DNA of 64,000 bases from Coptis chinensis. Lineage: Eukaryota > Streptophyta > Magnoliopsida > Ranunculales > Ranunculaceae. The DNA lies in assembly GCA_015680905.1 (NCBI GenBank), contig JADFTS010000067.1:1-64000 (forward strand). Direction: 5' to 3'. Below the pieces are notes generated by a model. The model made no database searches, was not told where the DNA came from, and was given only the letters and a program-made list of their open reading frames with translations. The translations under genes were made by a program, and so were the position numbers. Below, in pieces: positions 58,500-64,000 of this stretch. Each line of letters begins with the position of its first letter. Positions within the stretch are counted from its first letter, which is position 1.

Positions 58500-61200
58500 T
58501 CTTTGTTTATTACTTTTTCATGGCCCCTCGCCCATGTAAGTTTAGGTTTAGGTTTAGGTTCTAACTACCTTGATGATAGCATGGTGGTTCTTCGCTTACT
58601 ATACTGTATGTCTGTATGAACTTCATGTGCTAGTGCTACTGAACTGAAGGAGTTGGCAAGAGGAAACAAATGATATCGGATCCTGGGATTCCTGGCAAGT
58701 TGCAACTCGTTGTAGGCAAATCGGATGACAATTGGTATCAGCAAATGTGAAGGAATCGTCGTTGTCTTCCTTCTAAACAGACTTGATCAGATTCTTTGAT
58801 GTCCTCTTTTCGGGTTAATTATGCTAGAACTTTAAGAAGGGTTAGTACGGATCTAACATTGCCCCATGACTAGATTAGTATTACATCCTAACTAGTGATT
58901 GGAATAAAATGTTCAAAATGCTTTTGTTGAGAACTAATCACGACAGCACTATACATATCGTTTAGCTGAGAAAGTAGCCATGAGGTATTGAGGTTTCTAT
59001 ACTGCCAATTAAAGTAGCAGGAAAGGTTTTGTGAACAACTTCATAAAAGCCACTAGGGAAATGATAACAAACTAACTTAAAACGCCTAAGAGTGTACACG
59101 AGTTAACATTTGACACTTGAATTTGTACCCGAGAGAAAGATGAATACTCTAGATGTACCAACATACGCCATAATATGCATCAGCTCTAAGTTTTATCCCT
59201 TAATGTTTGGAGATTATCATCCTCATTTTAGCGTATTTAGTTGCAGTGGTTTTGACAGCGCAGCACTATTTCAATCAGGATTAGGATTTAGGAGTGAGTA
59301 ACTCACTGAAGGGGGCGCAATGGTAGTGCAAGGATTCTGGTGTACACTTGGTGGGGTTTAGATAACTTATTGCAAATTTGCAATGTAGTATCACATGGTG
59401 AAAAATGCTATCCTCAAATATATAAATCATACAATGAGGTATCATTTTTTAGACGCAGATATGCACATAAGCCATGGGCAAGAAAAGTTTATACGCATGA
59501 ATAATTGGATACGATCAATATTGTACTGGCAAAGCGGCAAGTGGATATAGAATCTGTTATATTTATGACTCTTAAAATACGGAAGATGGTACTGAGTACT
59601 GAGGGCTGCAATTTCAACTCAGATGTCATAGCCATGTGAAATTGTTTTCTTTATTGGCTATGATGTACTGGCTGAATTATATTGAATCGTACTATTGATC
59701 ATAAAGAAATGGCATGGGCTACCACGAGAATATTTTTATAGGGATAAGAGTTTGGAGACCTGATGTGTGATCTAATTGTTCGAAAATCAAAAATAAAAAA
59801 GAAGAAAAAATGTGAATTTGTTTTTTATTTTCAGACCGTTGGATTACACATTCAACGGTCTCAGATCTCGTGTTTATGAGGATATTTTCGGAGTAGACGA
59901 ACTTGAAAGAAATACACAAACCTTGATAACTATATCATGACTCATGAGCTAGTCTTATACTTGTATTGGATTTTGACCTATGTAACGCAATCTATTTTAT
60001 ATTGCTTGAATACTTTATATGAATACTAGCCCAAAATTAGTATTCAACTAAAACATCATTAAAAAATTTCTACACTTCCTCTCAGTTTCCTGTATTTTTA
60101 AAGAATGTTAGCCTGCTAGATGAAGTTATAATGTACACATTGGTGGATTATTGTTCTTGTAACAAGCAAATATAACCGGGTTCCAATTTCCGAATATGAA
60201 CCATCCACCAGTTATCATGCTGCGGCAATGTTGCCCTTGCACCTTCCTCTCCATGGTCGTAATGGAGGAGCTTAAACTATTGCAACAAACATTACAAACT
60301 TGCATACTCACAGAAAGGCCAACCATTGTACTTGAATACTCTCTGTAAATGTATAAATAAATCAGTAAGAACTAAGAAGTACTAAACTTTCCTTTTCAGC
60401 TTTGAATGAAGCTAACAAGTATACTTAACTTATCACAATTAAATTACATACGAACTACAAATTAAAGCATTGTAGAGGATGATGTTTCTAAACAAAAGTC
60501 ATATAAAAAAGAGAAATCAAGAATACTGTACAGCACGAGTCTGCTAATTTTTGTGTATTATGAAAACAACAGTACAAAGGTGCAATAGACATAGGAGAAA
60601 AAGTGGCATGTGGGCGCCGTATGATAAAAAGAATCATATAAATACATGGGTTAATAATTAAGAAAATAGCTAATACTATTAGTTTAAGTGGTGTTGAAGA
60701 GAGAGAGAGGAATAAGGGAGGGGATAAAGTGGGGATCCACATTCCATTCCACATGACAAATGAGTAGAATGAGTACACCGTCTTCTTGGAGAAGCCATTT
60801 ATTCCTCCTTTATACGCGGTTACTCATTAGTTGTCTGATGACTTTACTTACAAACCTTCTCCTTAACTTCCTTTCCTTCGATTGGCAGTTCACACGGACA
60901 CCAGCCTCTTCTCCAAACTTTACATTCATCTTATGTTATTATTATACTCGTTCGTTAATTTCAATCATTTATTTATTCATTTGTTTATTAATCATAACTT
61001 GACTTTCTTTGTTTTAATTTATGCTTCAAAACAATTAATGGCTTGACGCCGTGACGTACTTTACTCGGCTGAGCTAGATATAACTATATAAGGCATTTTC
61101 TTTGAATGGTGCTAAGCTCCAAGCTATACATACTTCGATGTAACAATGTGTATGACCCTTTTACTAATGCCTAAAGAAAACATTGTGTTGCGACTTGGGA
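58500..61200. other. No recognisable gene
   Basis: AT-rich intergenic DNA with short open frames lacking domains. A small perfect stem (GACCGTTG at 59834-59841 with CAACGGTC at 59853-59860, 11-nt loop) and a GA-rich run near 60700 are the only structures noted. Confidence 0.55.
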
Positions 61201-64000
61201 ACGAACAGGATATGGTATTGAGGTATTGATACGAGCCTTCTCCACATTATTTGTTACAGTAGAACCAGCAGTGATTGTAAAGGAGCGTTTTAGTTTTTTC
61301 CTGATTACAGTAGAGGAGGACGAGATGGGTTTGGACTTTGGATGGGACCGAGGTCGCTGTGAGCGATTTGCCTACGTATCTTCTCTCGTTCTTCCTTTTG
61401 TTGGGGAGAGAAGAATCAGGTCCGACGTAGTTCCAGTAGATGGTATTTATAGGATTCTGGGAGTGGAGATCCTTCAGACACGCGTACCCTTTGTGTACAA
61501 AATGTAGGGTAGAGATCGTGAATGAGTCTTTGGAGTGGTTTTGGTGTAAGTCATGCTCGATTGGGAGTTGGCGCGCGGTAGTCCCTATTTCCGGTGGTGG
61601 GAAATACAAATAAGATTTTGGCAATGATTACATCCGGTGGGCGCGTTACGTCTCGGCAAAGTGTTAAATCTTGAGGTATCTTTGTTACGTACCACCTACT
61701 TGTAAGAGTCGCCACGATCGGTCTTGGAGGTCGATCGCGTTGAGGTAAACAGTGCTTAAATGCGCAATGTTCCTTAATGGGGATATTGCTCCCCCACACC
61801 CTCTCGATTAGAATGGAATGGGTTCATGCAGCGATCTGGCGAAGACTTCAACACTTGGGTGAAGCATGAATGAGCGAGCTATGGAGATCGCTCGTTTTGG
61901 GATGCGAAGAGTGGAAACCGGCGGAAAGAGAATTTTTACCTACAATGTTCGGGCACGCGACGTAATCATAGCGGTTGGAAAGGAATCGTGTCGCCGCCAG
62001 TATTCGAAGTCGAAAAAACGGTTCCTTGGACACGTGTGCGGGCTATATCATAGGCCGTAATCATAACTTCTTAGGAACCTGAGCGGCGGTTGTGCAAAAT
62101 CAAAATTGAGGCAACCAAAAGGCACTTCCGGGCTTCTTCTTCCGCAAAAACGCGGGCTTTGGCGGTGCAGCGTGAGCTTACATTGTTGCTTTGCTTTTCA
62201 TTTTAAACTGCTTTCTTCTCGTTCCAGTAGGGTTTATTAAGTTGGTAGGTCGGTGTTAGGTTATAGGGTTTAGGGTTTGGTGATTCGAGAATAAGGTGAC
62301 ATTACAATGTCGGATTCTCGATGACACTTTCGTTCGGAAGAGGTACCTGCGGGAGGTTTCACCGAAATGCGGAGAGTATGAAGAAGAGGATGAGGATTCG
62401 TTGAGTGGCGGTGATGATCGGTTGTAGTGGAAGAAGAAGTTAGGGTAGAGGAGGTTAATAGCCGATCCGGGTCGAGGATGAGGTGGCTAATGCCCCGGGT
62501 CGAGGAGGGATGACGCCAACAGGTGACCCACCCCAAGAGTCAGAATCACCGTCGCCCACTTCGTTTCACGAATGCGAAAGCGGCGTATGGGATTAATGTG
62601 CCCGACACGGAAATATATCTGAACCTAGCCGAAAGTGAAAATGTTAAGTAGTGAGGGGTACAAGCCTCCGAATGGTGGAGTAATCATATGTGAAGGTCAC
62701 CGGTGAGGCGTTCATGCAAACTACCGGATTCTCGAAATTGGTTTGTGACTTCTTGAGTTATTGTGGGAAGTCTCCATGTCGGGTTCGTTGGCAACACCCG
62801 GCGACTATTCAGGTGTTCAATGCATTAAATGCGAGCGGGAATTCCACATAGGTGTGTCCGACATAATAGAGCGCATTACGTAATGAGGCGGTCCGGTAAC
62901 TGAACTTTAGCTTGCAAACCATGCCGACGCCGCGTTAATTGCAGGTTTGATGGTGTAAGCAATGAGGCCCGGGCGAGGGGCGGCGTTGTTGCTAGTGGGC
63001 AACTACCCGGTGGATGTAGGTTCGCGAACTAGGATGTGTAGTCTAGCGGGTGGGTAGGATTGGCTTCCTCTTGTTGTGTTAGTGGGTGAGCCATTTGCTC
63101 CTCTAACCGTTCATCTCTTTGTTTTGTTTGCGGATATTCCCTGTCTGACTCGAACCGATCGTGGGGAGATAGAAAGGTTCGCGACGTTGAAGTCGAAAAC
63201 AAAAGCGAGCTAAAACTCCGGAGTTTGCTCATTTCTTTGAGGAAAAAGGAGGTGCTTTGCGATCCGGAGAAGAGGAAGGTGCAAAGGAGCGAGCTCTAAG
63301 TCGGACGGCCGAAGGGTGATGGAGAAGCGTTAAAGATCTCGATAACACGGAGGGACCGAGACCGGCGCGCCTCGTCGAGGCGGCGCCCCCTGTTGTGGAG
63401 GCTGCGGGGGCCGGAAGCTCGAGCTTTTATCCCGAGGATCCGACCATTGATGCTCCCGTGGGTTGAGATCAGCTGCCTTTTGCTCCTCGTGGGTAGGTCG
63501 GAGAAGAGAGAGTGAAGTGGCCGAGCCGGAGGGAGCTCGAATGGCTAAAGTGGTCGCGACATGCCCGGGGAGGGTTCGGTGGAGGAGGTGGTGCTAGCGG
63601 TGGAAGGACCGGAATCGCTGGCGAAAGGCGTCATGGACTTGGCCACCTTCGGTGCGGGATCTAGTCCTCCTCGACAAGGACGGGAACCCAGTCCGCTAGT
63701 GAAAGCGAAGGCTCCCCGTAAGGCGAGTGGAAAAGCGGTTGTGGGTGGCGATGAGCTGGAGGCCCAATTTGTGTACCTGGACGAGCACGGAGGGCCGAAT
63801 CAGAAAGCGCACCGGCTGCGGCTTGTCGAAAAGGTAGCGCCTGTTTGTTCTTTGGACGCCTGGATGGGAACCGCAAGGAATGGATGAGAAGGGATCGGGA
63901 TACCATCGTCCGGATGGAGATCGCGCATGTCCGGTATGTAGAATTATCGTCCGTTAGTATAGCATGTTAACCTATGTTCGCCGCTTTGATCTGTTTGCAT
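61200..64000. other. GC-richer region, probable LTR-retroelement remnant
   Basis: Base composition shifts to high GC, most strongly after 62900. At 61365-61435 the order CCTACGTATCT ... GAGAAGAATCAGGTCCGACG ... TAGTTC resembles a conserved block in LTRs of some plant gypsy elements. An open plus-strand frame at 63561-63887 (108 codons) is Gly/Glu/Lys/Ala-rich with no recognised domain. A segment near 62690-62830 reads AFMQTTGFSKLVCDFLSYCG, loosely like the N-terminus of plant retroelement gag-type proteins. No RT or integrase is inside the window. Tentative. Confidence 0.35.

Noticed and set aside
58536-58562. Telomere-like TTTAGG triplet
   Set aside because: Only three units, and they are the six-base GTTTAG form, not TTTAGGG. 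Too short for an interstitial telomere.
59834-59860. Stem-loop GACCGTTG...CAACGGTC
   Set aside because: Eight-bp stem only; such stems arise by chance and nothing nearby suggests a function.
61226-61624. Overlapping 93- and 125-codon frames on opposite strands
   Set aside because: No domain on either strand, and the segment contains an LTR-like motif; more likely non-coding retroelement sequence.
62260-62281. Telo-box-like TAGGGTTTAGGGTTT
   Set aside because: Two units only; common by chance and in many plant promoters. No adjacent gene to attach it to.

Overview
This is nuclear DNA from a flowering plant, most likely a eudicot. The intergenic DNA is AT-rich, introns have GT...AG borders, and two different lineages of plant Ty3/gypsy LTR retrotransposons are present. 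The recognisable gene families (URGT nucleotide-sugar transporter, PI4K-alpha, RACK1, CHX antiporter, CPRD49-type GDSL esterase, MATH-BTB, CC-NBS-LRR) are all plant families. I cannot name the species.

Only one gene looks complete. It is a five-exon plus-strand gene at 53734-57804 encoding a 347-residue Golgi UDP-rhamnose/UDP-galactose transporter of the URGT (NST-KT) group. Everything else protein-like is retrotransposon remnant or broken gene fragment.

Layout. 1-7.1 kb: no recognised gene, one unidentified degenerate coding-like block, low-complexity tracts and a short tandem repeat. 7.1-12.6 kb: a decayed Athila-type Ty3/gypsy element on the minus strand (gag, protease, RT, RNase H, integrase all traceable). 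12.6-25.9 kb: mostly empty, with a MATH-BTB relic (+), a MITE-like inverted repeat and an NLR leucine-rich-repeat relic (-). 25.9-26.8 kb: a 0.9-kb element with long inverted repeats and internal GAACA...TGTTC palindromes. 29.0-38.1 kb: a plus-strand Tat-type Ty3/gypsy element with paired LTRs of about 480 bp, two RNase H-like segments, integrase and two large tandem arrays (about 87 bp and about 72 bp periods). One array is split by a nested 3260-bp solo LTR flanked by the 5-bp duplication CGAGG. 38.1-43.0 kb: no gene, some short duplications. 43.0-50.9 kb: a cluster of fragments of at least six unrelated host genes (PI4K-alpha, LRR receptor kinase, CHX, GDSL esterase, prolyl-aminopeptidase-like hydrolase, RACK1), several with exon-intron borders kept. 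This is the most unusual part of the window and looks like a product of gene capture, for example by a Helitron or Pack-MULE. 53.5-58.5 kb: the URGT gene. 58.5-64 kb: no recognised gene; the last 2.8 kb is GC-richer and probably part of another retroelement.

The genes do not form a pathway. The picture is one housekeeping gene next to transposon-rich DNA and gene debris. Fragments were identified from remembered family motifs, not from a database search.
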